The position numbers and the translations under genes were made by a program. A stretch of DNA of 64,000 bases. Source: Garcia nutans (lineage: Eukaryota > Streptophyta > Magnoliopsida > Malpighiales > Euphorbiaceae). The stretch is from assembly GCA_947685225.1 (NCBI GenBank), contig CANTUV010000002.1:1240001-1304000 (forward strand). The letters are read 5' to 3'. This document shows, piece after piece, positions 11,571 to 22,623 of this stretch. The notes under the pieces were generated by a model. The model was given only the letters and a program-made list of their open reading frames with translations, searched no databases and was not told the origin of the DNA. Numbering within the stretch: the stretch's first letter is position 1; the number at the start of each line of letters is the position of its first letter.

Positions 11571-12616
11571 TCAGGATTGGATAGTACCTCAACAACAATT
11601 TTAGGAATAGATAGGTAATCTAGCGATGCAATAAAATAATGAAAAGAAGAAGACAAATGGAGATAGGATAAGTACAAATATGTTTACCTTTGCGGCGAGC
11701 AATAGGAAGATCGAGGTCTAAGTCATGATGAATGGTAGAAAATGGACTTGTAGATGAAGCTGGTGGAGGATTTGAGTCAAGAGTCTACTGTCTCCTAGAA
11801 CAGACATTTTAATAGGAGGTTTGGCAGTTGTTGGAATAGGAGCATAGGAAGAGCCCATTGACTGGGAACCTGATTGACAGTGTACACTAAGAGATCATCA
11901 TCCTCCCTCTGACTATCATAAAATGATGTGTGAGGAAAGAATGAAGTGGACTCAAAGAAAGTAACATTTATAGAGACAAGATAACGGTTAAGAGTGGGAG
12001 AGAAACCCTTTTTGGATGCGAGAATACCCGAGGAAGACACTTAAGCAACTTGGCATCCAATTTTGTAACCTGTGGACATGTATCATACACAAAACAAGTA
12101 CTATAAGAAAACATGAGGTTCAATAAAAAATAATGATTTAGATGGAAACAAGACATTGTAAGGTATGTCCTCATTAAGCTCAGAAGAAGGCATTCAATTA
12201 ATTAGAAAACAAGAAGTAGAGACTGCATCAACCCTAAAGTGTTTAGGAACATGCATGTGGAAAAGAAGGGCTTTAGCAACCTAATAAAGGTGTATCAACA
12301 CATGTAGACTGATGAAGAATGTCACATTGTCATATAAGTTTAAAAGTTTTTTGAAAAATATTCTTTAGCATTGTCACTTCTTAAAATGCACAAAGAAACA
12401 TTATACTGAGTTTGGATTTCAGAATAAAAGGCACAAAATTCAGAAAATAACTCGGATTGATTCTTCATTAAATATAACCATGTGATATGAGAATAATCAT
12501 CAATAAACATGGCAAAATATCTGAATCTAGTTTTAGGAGTAACAGAACAAGGATTCCATATGTCAGGGTAAACCAATTCAAAAAGGGATGAAGCCCATTT
12601 ATTGACTCTAGACAAA
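11571..12616 (-). pseudogene. Copia 1 integrase core and C-terminal linker
   Basis: The integrase catalytic core reads SRVNKWASSLFELVYPDIW, then RYFAMFIDDYSHITWLYLMKN (DDY block) and LRSDNAKEYF, the second catalytic Asp region, at about 12615-12345. Further down, 12340-11800 holds the linker with SINVTFFESTSFF, a typical post-integrase signature. The open frame that starts with MFSLIALKLT at 12651 takes its first residues from the solo LTR, not from integrase. Frameshifts occur near 12340 and 11970. Confidence 0.83.
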
Positions 12617-12621
12617 GAAGG

Positions 12622-12881
12622 TGTCAGTTTTAATGCAATTAGAGAAAACACTCCAATTATCTTATTTTCTGTGTTTTCATTACTTCAAATACAATAGGCA
12701 TGTATACATCAAAAACTGCATAGCTAGCTATAATAATTTAATTCTACAACTAACCCACTAAGCTAATAGCTCCACTTATACAATAATAAAATAGCTAACT
12801 ACTAATCCACTAAACTAATAGCTCCATTTATACAATAATAAAATAGCTAACTACTAATCAACTAGCTATTGTCTGCCGGCA
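12622..12881. mobile_element. Copia-type solo LTR inside integrase
   Basis: A 260-bp insertion bounded by TGTCAG..CCGGCA, with a perfect 5-bp duplication GAAGG at 12617-12621 and 12882-12886. Removing it and one duplication rejoins the integrase zinc-finger segment (CQFAKHH) to the following SLSRVNKW. It contains two 52-bp tandem units (12755-12806, 12807-12858). No coding content. Confidence 0.85.
12755..12858. repeat. 52-bp tandem duplication in the solo LTR
   Basis: Two adjacent units start ccactaaRctaatagctcca and differ at two positions. Confidence 0.9.
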
Positions 12882-12886
12882 GAAGG

Positions 12887-14464
12887 TAAACAATGGTGTT
12901 TGGCAAATTGACATGACTCATTTTGTGGAACAAACAAGGACTAGAGTTGAGGATATAACTTCTTCAGGGCAAACAAGGACAAATGTCTCATTCTACAATG
13001 CACTTCAAGAGAAGTTAACATGTTGGCACAAGGAAGAGACCTTGGTACATGTCTATCAAGGATGTAGAGACCTCTAGATTCGCGTTCTATGCCAATAATC
13101 TGCTTCATTTTTTATTTTAGGAAAAAAATGTAATAGAATAATTTATGGTGCGAGTATACTAACAAAAATTAAAAGAGCATTTAGCTAGGCATAGAACAGA
13201 ATAGAATGGAAGACATAAATGGATGAGGTTGATTTTGCAATTCTAAAACCCATAAAACGATGGAGATCCATTAGTTAGAGTAACAGTAGGAGTGGAATAA
13301 GTTTGAAAAGAGGATAAATGACTAAGATTACTTGTCATATGATCTACAGCACCAGAATAAGTGATCCATTTGTATGCAAAAGACAAGACATGTAGTAGGG
13401 TTACCGGGTTTAGCAGTAGCAATGATGTAGGAATTGGGAGACTTTAAAGACGCTTGATATTGAGAGAATTTCGCAAATGCTTCAGCAAATATTGAAATAG
13501 TGTTCTGAAAGGAGAAAGTTGAAACAAGCTCCTCAATTGTCATATTTGCTGTTTGTGATTGTTGATTCTTTCTTTGACTCTTCAGACATGATTGCCTTCT
13601 GTGACCAGGTTCATGATAATAATAACACACAATACCTTCTGAGTCTTTATTAGAAGTAATCTTCCTAGCACGTTGATTAATTTTATTACCATTATTCTAA
13701 CCTCTGTTTCCTCCTCTATTACTTTGATGTCCAACCATATTGCGATTAACAAGAGCACAACTAACAAATTGTAAATTGAGTTTTTTTTTTTACGCGAAGG
13801 ACCCGTGTGAAAGTATCATGTAGAGAATAAATAAAAAACTAGAGATCATATGAGATTTAGTATAGTCATATTTAGAAGGTAAACCGACAAGAAAACTCAT
13901 GGTATCCATTTGCTCATGTTGAGCATGTTGTACTTTCACATCAAGACTAAAATATAACAAAACATTGAGTTCCTCATAAACACATTTAAATCCATAAAGT
14001 AGGTTGTTAATGACTTATCCTATTTCTTAGCTCGATAAAAAGACCTATAAACATCATAGATGCGAGAAATATTTTGTTTCTTATGATACAAAAACTCTCA
14101 AATATTCCATTAGTTGTTTAATAAATTCACAGTGATTAATTAGACTATTTACCTCATTATGAATCGAGTTCCGAATCTGTAAGAACAAATGGGCATCTTC
14201 TCATAGCCAAGCTTGCTTTTTATCATCAATTGGTGGATCACATGTGAGATGGTCATCTTTATCAATGATTCATAGATAAAAAGGAACCATCTTACTCCAT
14301 TCTAGGTAATTTAAGCCATTGAGTTTATGTTCGGTGATTTTGGTCATCACCGTAATAACATCTGTAAGCACTAACTTGGTTTCTTCATTATCAACCATTT
14401 TTACTCTTTTTTTTAGAAATTCCAAAGTACAGAATGAAAGCTCCAAAATTAAACTCTCAACCAT
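12887..14464 (-). pseudogene. Copia 1 gag, protease and integrase N-terminus
   Basis: Reading on minus, gag starts at 14402 (MVDNEETKL) and has the HKLNGLNYLEWSKMV motif of copia Gag. Gag runs in broken frames to the zinc knuckle CYYYHEPGHRRQSC near 13630-13586 (C-x4-H-x5-C; one cysteine is changed). Protease follows near 13365-13320 as WITYSGAVDHMTS, where the catalytic DSG is altered to YSG. The integrase amino end (GIERESRGLYIL, MLTSLEVHCRMRH) occupies about 13110-12900. Gag packages RNA, protease matures the polyprotein and integrase joins DNA to the host. All are inactive here. Confidence 0.8.
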
Positions 14465-14510
14465 TTAAATTGAGATCCAAAAACAAATAGTGAAACAAAG
14501 ACCAAAAGTG

Positions 14511-16282
14511 TCGGAACCAAACTCGGCTCAACTAAGCTTTAATCCCAAGTTAATTGGAGTCGGCTATATAGATTGTCTTTTTTCACTCGGCACGATTTAG
14601 GGCTATATCTTTCAATAAATGTAAAGCTGTAAGATCATTTTGAACCACTTTTGTCTAAGTTAGTTTAGGTCTACCCCCTACCTCTCTTAATTATATTTAT
14701 TTAAATTTGTTCAGTTTTTCTAACTAGCACATCATTAGGTCTTAGTTTCATATGGCGAAACCACCTCAATCTATGCTCTTCTAATCTTATCTTTGGTAGG
14801 CTTTATCCATACTTTTTCTCTAATGCACTTATTGCAAATTCTATCCATCATATCGTGTTCACACATCCATTTTATTATTCTCATTTTCGCAACATGCATC
14901 TTACTCATGTGTTGTCTTTTTATAGCTTAACACTTACTACCATCCGTTATAGCAGGCCAAATTGCAGTGTGATAGAAATTTTCTTTTGTTGATTTTAGAG
15001 TAAGAGAATAAAAAATCTCTTTCAATTCCATATATTCTAAAGAGGTATACAATGCTATATATATACGTATTCTAAAGAGGTATGCAATGCTATATATATA
15101 TACATATTATGGTCTGTCTATATTAATGAAGCTACTAACTACCACCAATATTTTTAACTTTAGTATTAAATTATCTACTAATTACTAAATACTATCTACC
15201 AACACCTTTCAATTTAACTGATATCTTTCGACCACATAAAACTCTTGTGACACTCCTTCACTTTATTTCACCAATTTTGATCATATGACTAACATCTTCT
15301 TTGCAACCCCATCCTCTTGAAAAATTGAGCCAATGTATTTAAAATGAGTGCTATGATGTATTTCCACTCCAGCTAAAATAACTTTAGCTCCCTCTCCATT
15401 CGCATTACTAAATCTATAATGCATAGACTCAGTCTTAGTTTTACTTAACTTATATTCTAAAGTACTTCTCCATGATTTCAACTTTCGACTTACTCTTGTT
15501 TGCTTCTCATCTATTAACACAATATCATTTGCAAACATCTTACACCAAGGGATGTCATTTTGTATATGTCTTGTTAGCTTATCCATGATCAAAGCAAAGA
15601 GATAATGGCTCAAAGTTGAACCTTGGTATAACTCAATAAGAACAAGGAAGTCTTTAGTAACTTCTCTAACAGTGCAGATACTAGTAATAGTTTTATCATA
15701 CATATATTTTAAGACTTTGATATATGTTATAGGTACTTTCTTGCACTTTAGGACTCACCATAAAACTTCTCTAGGGACTATCATAAGTCTTCTCCAAATT
15801 AATGAAAACCATATATAAATCATTATTCATTTTTTGTCTTTTTCTATCAAATATCTAATAGGAAAGATAGCTTCCGTAGTCGATCGATTAGGTATAAACC
15901 CAAATTGTTTTAGGGAGATATAAATATCCAAACGTAAGCGGTGTTCTATAACTTTCTTATATGGTTTCATGGTGTGACTCGTAAACTTTATACCTATATA
16001 GTTTGAGCAAGTTTGAATATCCCCTTTATTTATTAAAAATAGGTATCAAAGTGATTTGTCTCTATTCATCAAATATTTTCTTTATACTTACGATCCCGTT
16101 AAACAAAGTAGTCAACCACGAAACTCCTTTATTTTTAAAAATAGGGAATTCTATTCTTCCTAAGCCTACTTGCTATTCTCTTAATCTTGACATCCAAAAT
16201 CACTAATCTATGTTGAATGGTCAAAGTTTCACCTGTAATAACCTTGCAATATTTGAAACCAAAACAAGAAAGAAATTTAATA
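14511..16282 (-). mobile_element. 5'-truncated LINE, RTE type
   Basis: A non-LTR retrotransposon fragment on the minus strand. From about 16110 down, RT blocks can be read in shifting frames: NRDKS, KGDIQTCSNY, GIKFTSHTMKPYKKVIEHRL, QFGFIPNRSTTEAIF, then the long frame 15281-15703. That frame has LYQGSTLSHYLFALIMDKLT and WCKMFANDIVLID, where the catalytic ADD of the RT box reads AND. The 3' end carries the conserved GCCGACTCCAATTAACTTGG tail and ends near 14511. A 19-bp flanking duplication, gaaacaRagaccaaaagtg, lies at 14492-14510 and 16283-16301 with one mismatch. It is inserted in the leader of copia 1. Confidence 0.87.
14987..15204. mobile_element. Copia-type solo LTR inside the LINE
   Basis: A 218-bp insert starts TGTTGATTTT and ends CTACCAACA. 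The flanks are TCTTT (14982-14986) and CCTTT (15205-15209), a 5-bp duplication with one change. The LINE coding sequence is continuous across it: SVKLKG on one side and KFYHTAIWPA on the other. It contains a duplicated 'attctaaagaggtatRcaatg' segment near 15040-15090. Confidence 0.8.
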
Positions 16283-16301
16283 GAAACAGAGACCAAAAGT
16301 G

Positions 16302-16607
16302 CTGAATCCAAAAAATAACCCAAGAACAGTAATGCCCACATCCTTGTGATGCCTGAGGAAAAAGAAAAATCGTAAAAAAGATGGCCAAAAAAGTTCATAC
16401 GCGCTAGTGCGTGGGTTGGCAGTAGGGAAGGTTGCAGCGTCTGAGAGTCACAGGTGCCATATTGGATCACTAGACTTTACTAGATTGCTGGTCGGCGGCT
16501 GAGTCTCCTTGTAAGGGGCGGTGTGACAAAAAAAAATAACCTACTTAGCTGCTTTTGAGTGGTAGTTGCGTTACTCAGACAGAGAAAAGTTTTTTATTTT
16601 ATTTTAA
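16302..16607 (-). other. Leader of copia 1
   Basis: This is the region between the LINE insertion and the primer site. No coding similarity is seen. Confidence 0.6.
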
Positions 16608-16619
16608 GCTCTGATATCA
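16608..16619 (-). promoter_or_regulatory. Copia 1 primer binding site
   Basis: The minus strand reads TGATATCAGAGC, one change from TGGTATCAGAGC, the initiator-Met tRNA complement used by plant copia elements. It lies about 5 bp from the LTR end. Confidence 0.8.
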
Positions 16620-16624
16620 TTTAA

Positions 16625-16896
16625 TTGCAAAGAAAAATATGTACAAATATATATACATATATATATATGTATAAATACAATTTGATTCTATCTAATTAGG
16701 AATATAGATCCCTAATTAGGACTAACTGGGAAATTAACTAATTAGAAATAATATTGACTTTCGATAATAATAACTTTGTTAAATTCTCCTAGTTAGGCTG
16801 TAGAATTGGGGTTTTCTAGTCCTTATTGTACTTTGTATCATAAAGCTCCTGTACTTCTTTAAATGCGCAGATCTATATAAATATGTGTGTTCCACA
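16625..16896 (-). mobile_element. 5' LTR of copia 1
   Basis: On minus it starts TGTGGAACACAC and ends TTCTTTGCA, 272 bp. It contains the TA-rich stretch near 16640-16680 that may hold the TATA box. The outer end is inferred from the TG..CA rule and was not confirmed by a second LTR. Confidence 0.65.
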
Positions 16897-17399
16897 ATAA
16901 GCCTTTGGAAGGGAATATAACTCTTCCACATCTTATATAGTATTTTCTTTAAAGAAGTCTACTTTAACTGTGGAGAAGTTGGTATCCTCTAGAAAATTTT
17001 CAAAATGAAAGTTGAGGGTTTTTGCATAATGCCCATATTTTTTTATTTTGGAAATTGAGATTTGGATTTGTGATGTCTCAAGGGTTAGTGTCATAGTAAG
17101 TGCTACTTAACACAATAAATAAGCTAAACTAAACAGGGGTGTGGGATAAAGGATAGGCAAGCTTACTAAACTTTTGCTTGTGACATATGGTAGGTTAAGA
17201 GTGTCATTGCCTTCACTCCCACTGCAGTCAAAAGGCATTGGGATCACATGCTCAGCATTGATGCACAGTGGGATTGAAGTCAACAACCATCTTAACCTAA
17301 TCCTATTATGTCACAGTGGGTGTGAAGTGAACAAAATTACATCAGTTAAATTATAAATATGATGGTAAAACTTGCAAATGCTGCATATTAGTCAAAATA
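16897..17399. other. No recognisable content
   Basis: I see no coding similarity. A partial internal repeat (cacagtggg[a/t][t/g]tgaagt) occurs near 17266 and 17314. A 60-codon frame lies at 17174-17356, but it has no recognisable motif. Confidence 0.4.
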
Positions 17400-17770
17400 A
17401 TATTGATCAAAATGTGCTCAAGTTATTATATGAGACCTTTCTTTTTGTGTCATGTATACATCCTCTTCTAGGTCATCATTAGTGAAAATTGTTTTTATAT
17501 CCATTTATCATATTTCATTATTATAATATGCTACTATAGCAACCAGAGTTTCCGGAGAGTAAGTCATGTCATAGTCTATTCCTTCTTTTTAATGATACCC
17601 TTGGTAACAAGACAAGCTTTGTAGGTATCCACCTTTCCGTCTACTCCAATTTTTTTCTTGTAAATCTATTTACATTTAACTTGTGAATCTTCTTCCAAGA
17701 AAAATGATTGAATCTCCATTTTCGAAAGTGGAGAAAGAGCTTTTGAATTATTGGAAATAGGTTATAAAAT
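17400..17770 (-). pseudogene. Copia reverse transcriptase fragment
   Basis: On minus, in broken frames, it reads like the beginning of a copia RT: WIYKKKIG, VDGKVDTYKARLVTKG, EGIDYDMTYSPET. The RT catalytic region is missing. It lies tail to tail against a plus-strand integrase fragment of what looks like the same copia type. Confidence 0.7.
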
Positions 17771-17799
17771 TTCTGTAAGCCCATGAAAATTCCTACTAG

Positions 17800-18560
17800 A
17801 GGAGGATATTCTTTATTACCTTCATTGGATGATACACTGAGATCTAGATTTGAGCATTTTATGAATCATAAATCCAAGTCTTTTGAAATGTTCAAAAGAT
17901 TTCGTAGTGAGGTTGAGAAACAAACTAGTAAAAGTATTAAAAACACCAAGGTTTGATATAGAGGGAGAATATCTTAGTGATGATTTTACTTACCTCAGAG
18001 AATTGCAGTGGGTGTCTCTAGGAACACTGAGACATAATGGTGTATCAGGAAAAGGAACTGATCTTATTAGATATAGTGACATCTATGATGGAGTTCATTG
18101 ATCTTCCAATAAACTTACGGGGATAAGCTTTGGAAATAACAATAGATTTGTTAAATAAAATTTTTGTTAAGTTAGTTTGTGCAACACCATGAGATATAGA
18201 AAGCACATAAGGCAAGCCTTCATCATATTAAAGTTTGGGATTGTTCGGCTTTTATTTAGAGACTCAAACAGTTGAATTTGACTCAAGATTGGATATCATA
18301 AAGAAAAAATGGGATATTATATCTATCACCCATATGATCATGAAGTGTTTGTGGCTAGAGGAGCAACCTTCTTGGAAAGAGAATTTTTTTTAGAAGGAAA
18401 TCATGGTGAAAGAATAGAACTTGATGAAGTTCAAGAAATTGTTGAATCAATACTAGATGAGAAACTTCTGATACAAGTTGAGCAACTTTCATTGGATGTT
18501 TTGAAGTTGATAGAGAAATTGCTATCTTCAATGGTTGATATTCAAGAACCAATTGTAGTT
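17800..18560 (+). pseudogene. Copia integrase core and C-terminal fragment
   Basis: Plus-strand copia integrase in several frames. It contains SLDDTLRSRFEHFMNHKSKS (first Asp block), FRSEVEKQTSKSIKTPRFD followed by RGGEYLSDDF (second Asp block), and HNGVSGKG (the normally conserved NGVxERxN block). Then come LPINLRGYALE and CATPHEIWKAHK. The post-integrase segment (18309-18560) has YYIYHPYDHEVFVARGATFL and RIELDEVQE. There are at least two frameshifts and one stop. The first half of the polyprotein is missing. Confidence 0.85.
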
Positions 18561-18712
18561 TGTGGACAGATTAATAATGAAAATGCATTTTTACTACTAA
18601 TACTTGCACTTTGTATGCTATCTTCAATGGTTGATATTCAAGAACCAATTGAAGTTTAGGGACATGTTAATAATGGGAACGCATTTTTACTACTAATACT
18701 TGCATTTTGTAT
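18521..18712. repeat. 96-bp tandem duplication
   Basis: Two units start gctatcttcaatggttgata at 18521 and 18617, differing at only a few positions. The first overlaps the end of the copia integrase fragment, so the duplication arose after that fragment was in place. Confidence 0.9.
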
Positions 18713-19399
18713 GCTATTTTGCCTGACCTAGTCTGAGGAAGATGTATATATATGTGTGTCTGAGTGCCTCACTCCATCGAGGCAAGCATTTTGTACTCCA
18801 ACTTTAGGTGATAATAAGACCTATCGCCTTGACTGTGCTTTTGTATTTTTGCTGCTGTGGTTGCTCTAATGAAGTTAGTGGTGGTGATGTAATGGGATGG
18901 GGTGGGGGGTGAAGGGTTATGTGATAGGAGAGATGTGGTGAGTCAGTAAGCTAGAGAGAAAAGTGGGTGACTTTCCAATGAATACCCTCTCCCAAAAGGA
19001 AAATGATTGGGGTATTTATAAGGGAACAAGGTCTTGAGAACCGTTGATCATGTGCTGATTTTTGGAGAGTTTTGAGGAGTTTTTGCCTTAGTATGGATAA
19101 AAAAACTCATTTGTTTCTTTCTCATGTGAGCTAGTTTGCATTAAGTTCATTCCTCTTTCTTTGGCTGCCAACCTATTCATCTGATGGAATCAAGATCCAG
19201 TAGCCTTGAGACCTCCGTATCAGCTATGGCTTATAAGTTAGATGCAACTACAGAAACCGAACAGCTGGCACTATTATTAATCTTAAAAAATCAAAATGCA
19301 AGGTAAGCGGTTATGTAGTTCAATAGCTGAAACAGGATAGTAGCCATAACAGGAAGAGCAACAGCCTGTTTCACTTTTGACTCCTAAATACTTGACCTA
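18713..19399. other. No gene; weak repeat remnants
   Basis: Near 18755-18840 there are GAGTGCCTCACT..CGAGGCAAGC and a 'cctatcgccttgactgtgc' end. Both resemble the CCTAGGC-type repeat at 24120-25060. The remainder (18850-19399) shows nothing recognisable. Confidence 0.4.
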
Positions 19400-20099
19400 A
19401 ACAATACGCATCATTGTCTTCTTTATTAAATCATTGTGTTTTAATAAAGATTCGAATGACTAAGTCGATGATAAAGAAGATCAACAAATGGAGTAGAAGA
19501 GAAAACTGGTGGACTTGGATGATAAAGGTGGTGCAAGACCTGCAACTCACGTCTTGTTCCAATTGTCCTCCGCGTACTCCGGTCCTACACAATAACATAA
19601 TTAGCTACAAAGATAACATAACAATTGAGATTTTTTATTAATTTGCTAATTGAGACAAGGTTGTATGGGCACTCAGGGGCAAATAAGACATTTGTCAAAG
19701 TGACTGATGGAGAAAGTTGGACATATCCTATAACCTTGACTGTAGTTTATGAACCATTTTCAAGAGTGATAGTAAATTCATCATTAATGGAAGAGAGGGT
19801 AGAGTAATAGCTTCTTTTATCAGAGATATGATCAGATGCACCAGAGTCTAGAATCCATGGACCAATAGAGGAACTTCTAGTGAGGCAGACAAAAGATGTG
19901 CCAGAGTGAGAGCCTCCAGATTGTTTTGCAGCTTGATACTGTATATAATCATTGTAATCTGCGCCAATCAATGTGATGGAGTTGGATTGTTGATTGCTTT
20001 CATTAGGTAGAGGGAGTAGGCCAACTCCTTGAGTTTGAGCAATATGGGCTATATGTCAATTATTGTCAGACTGATTGTTTCTTGGTGGTCGGCCGTGTA
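19400..20099 (-). pseudogene. Copia 4 protease and integrase N-terminus
   Basis: From high to low coordinates on minus, GRPPRNN begins just after the solo LTR and belongs to the gag tail. Then IGADYNDYIQYQAAKQSGG leads to the protease WILDSGASDHIS at about 19850, with the catalytic DSG intact. EFTITLENGS ends at a stop, and in another frame the sequence continues with FAPECPYNLVSISKLI. The integrase amino end (LQVLHHLYHP, DLLYHRLSHS, a degraded HRxGHPS) ends near 19430. Confidence 0.8.
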
Positions 20100-20104
20100 A
20101 GGCC

Positions 20105-22618
20105 TGTAACACCCTTATATCCCATACACGTATAATATATACACTCCTTATGTATAAAATACATATACAGAATACAAGAATGTCACGTATTTTTTTATTC
20201 ATTTAAAAACTTCCATCATTATAAATTAATTATTTAGAACACTTTATATATATATATATTAATAAATAAGAAAAATTATTCCTTTGTAAAGTAAATAAAA
20301 AAAGACACATTTTAAAGGAAAATTTCTAGAAAAAATTCATCAGAGTTTTATCTGTATTTCAGATATTTTCAAATTTCAACACACTCAACCTGCATTTAAA
20401 ATACACTCTCAAATATTCATTCAACACATTCATTTTTTCAAACCCTCTAACATAATCACAAAATACACAAGTGTTTATGTATATCAATACATGCAACACA
20501 TCTCTCAAATTTTCAACATTAAAACTAAAAATCCTTTTATAATTTACATCATATATATGCTTACAAAAATAAGATACATACTTAAGGAAATATGTCAAAG
20601 TTTAAAATATATACATGAAATATAGATGGCTCAGGTCCGTGACAGTTTGAAAAACTCTAAAAGGAACCAATCACAATCTAGACCTGGTGTGGTCTAGCAA
20701 CACCCTCTGAATCAGCTCTATCACCTGTGCGACGCAATTCAATCGCGCTAAGCATAATTCTTAGTGGTACATACTTTGGTAAAATAAATAAATGGTATAA
20801 CACATACAATACCATAAAATGCATTATGATAAAAATGATAGACAATTTATTTTAACAATACATCAATCATTTGCATACATTGGGCTTAAAATCCTTATAT
20901 ATTAGTTTAGTTTCAAAAATATTATCTTGGGCTAACTTAATCATCTGTGACACTAGCGATTCTCCTCCGAAGGTGTATAAAATATATGACATCAGTGTGT
21001 CTCATCCGAAGGCGTAATAATATTTATGATGCAAGTGTGTCTCACCCCAGGGTATAACAATATCTGTGACATTAGTGTGTCTCACCCAAGGGGCATAATA
21101 ATATCCAACAATAACATTCTGAAAGTAAATTCTATATAAGGTGACATGCAATTATATTTTTAAGTTTCATTTTCCTCTTATTTTTTTCACATATTTTTTC
21201 ATATTTTCAGCTCATTTTTAGGATTATCATCATATACTATGCAAAAGTGGCTCATTTCCATATTTTAGTGCACAACTTGCACATTTCATATTCTGCATAT
21301 CATGCAATAATCACTACAAAATAAGCATTATTACTCCAAACCATGCCACACACTCACATTCATGAATACCAAGTAACATAACACATTTAACATTTATACC
21401 ATGTGCTAAAAATTAATGCATTTAAACACATTAAGCAACAAATGGAGTTAAAACTCCTCTCCACTTCTAAAATCTCCTAATACCCTTCACTACTAGGTTG
21501 GTGAAATTACAACCTACTCAACATCTATTGAAAATGTGAATGCAAATAATCAATTAGTATTACATTTCTAGGTGTTTAAAGCATAAAACATAAATTTAGG
21601 CACATTCCTTCAAAAAAACTAAAATGTGCCCTAACACACTCCAACTTTCAAACTTCACTCTAATCAATCCCAATTTGGTCTTAAAGTTTAAATATTTCAT
21701 AAACATCATATTTTAACACATTCCAAGCATTAAAATATAATGTACCACTTTTCCATCAAAATTTTAAAATTTTGCCCTAAGAGTCTTTGATTTTGTTTTT
21801 TCATTCTAATCAATTCCAAATGGTAATTTGAGCTCATTTAAATCATTATCAACACAAAATCACACAATTCCAATTATAAAACCAAATGGACCACCACTTT
21901 TATCAAAACCCTTACCAAAATCCTAACTTTCATACTACCTCTTTCAAGCTCTAACTAAACTTAGTCAAATCTAATATTTAACTATAAATTCCTTACTTAC
22001 TCATAACATCTTACATATCCATTTCAACAATTATAACATACTCTTTCAAAAATTCAATCCATAATATTCATATTTAACCATAAAACTTGAAAATAAGTAA
22101 GAAAAGCTTACTTAGTTATTGGAAAACCACCCAAAATCATTTTAATCCTTTAAAATCCTTTCAAACTTGTATGATTTAAAGAAGAAAAATCCTCACCTTT
22201 AGCCATGGAAATCATGTTTTTAAGAATAAGGAGAAGGAAGAAGATAGTAAATTTATATTCCTAAAGTTTCAATTTTACCCTTTACTAATTTAGATAATTA
22301 CAAAATTTTTAATTAATAAATTATTTAGATATTTTAATTAATTATTAAGTTAATTATTATTAAATTTAATTCTTATCTTCCATCCAAAATAATTTTATTA
22401 TTATTATTTTTTAGTAAATTACCATTTAACCCTTCCTTTTAACTTTTTGATTTTGTCTTATTCTAACTTGTTTTTAACTTTATATGTAATGTATATTTCC
22501 TTTATGTTTCACATATACATTACCTATTTCTCACTTCCAACACTTCATTTAACCCTTCAACTTATTAATTTAATTTAAATTAAATTTTATTTATTTTAAC
22601 AATTATACAGGTGCTACA
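20105..22618 (-). mobile_element. Solo LTR, Tekay/Del-like Gypsy chromovirus (second copy)
   Basis: The LTR is 2514 bp: TGTAACACCC at 20105 and GGTGCTACA at 22618 on plus, flanked by a perfect AGGCC duplication at 20100-20104 and 22619-22623. Minus orientation is preferred because it then ends in GTGTTACA, as in the LTR at 3945-6920. No internal coding region. A run of about four degenerate units of about 40-50 bp, each holding a version of GTGTGTCTCACCC, lies at 20946-21105. It breaks the copia 4 gag just after the zinc-knuckle region. Confidence 0.88.
20946..21105. repeat. Degenerate tandem repeat in the second solo LTR
   Basis: Four units of the kind tgtgaca(t/c)tagtgtgtctca followed by cccaaggNgtaataatat. 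They resemble, on the other strand, the GTGTGAG repeats in the LTR at 3945-6920. Confidence 0.7.
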
Positions 22619-22623
22619 AGGCC

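Larger units (their letters stand above)
10527..16896 (-). mobile_element. Ty1/copia element 1, truncated and nested
   Basis: Minus-strand copia retrotransposon with its 5' LTR at 16625-16896, primer site at 16608-16619, then gag, protease, integrase, reverse transcriptase and the beginning of RNase H. It is cut at SDVDWTGS by the Tat-like element. Its 3' end and 3' LTR should lie left of the window. Within it are a copia solo LTR (12622-12881) and an RTE-type LINE (14511-16282), itself carrying a copia solo LTR. Many frameshifts and stops show it is an old copy. Confidence 0.88.

Noticed and set aside
12340..12651. 103-residue integrase frame taken at face value
   Set aside because: Its first roughly ten residues are encoded by the inserted solo LTR.
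16135..16470. 111-codon minus-strand frame as a gene
   Set aside because: It crosses the LINE 5' end and the copia leader; the residues match nothing and its end reads LINE sequence out of context.
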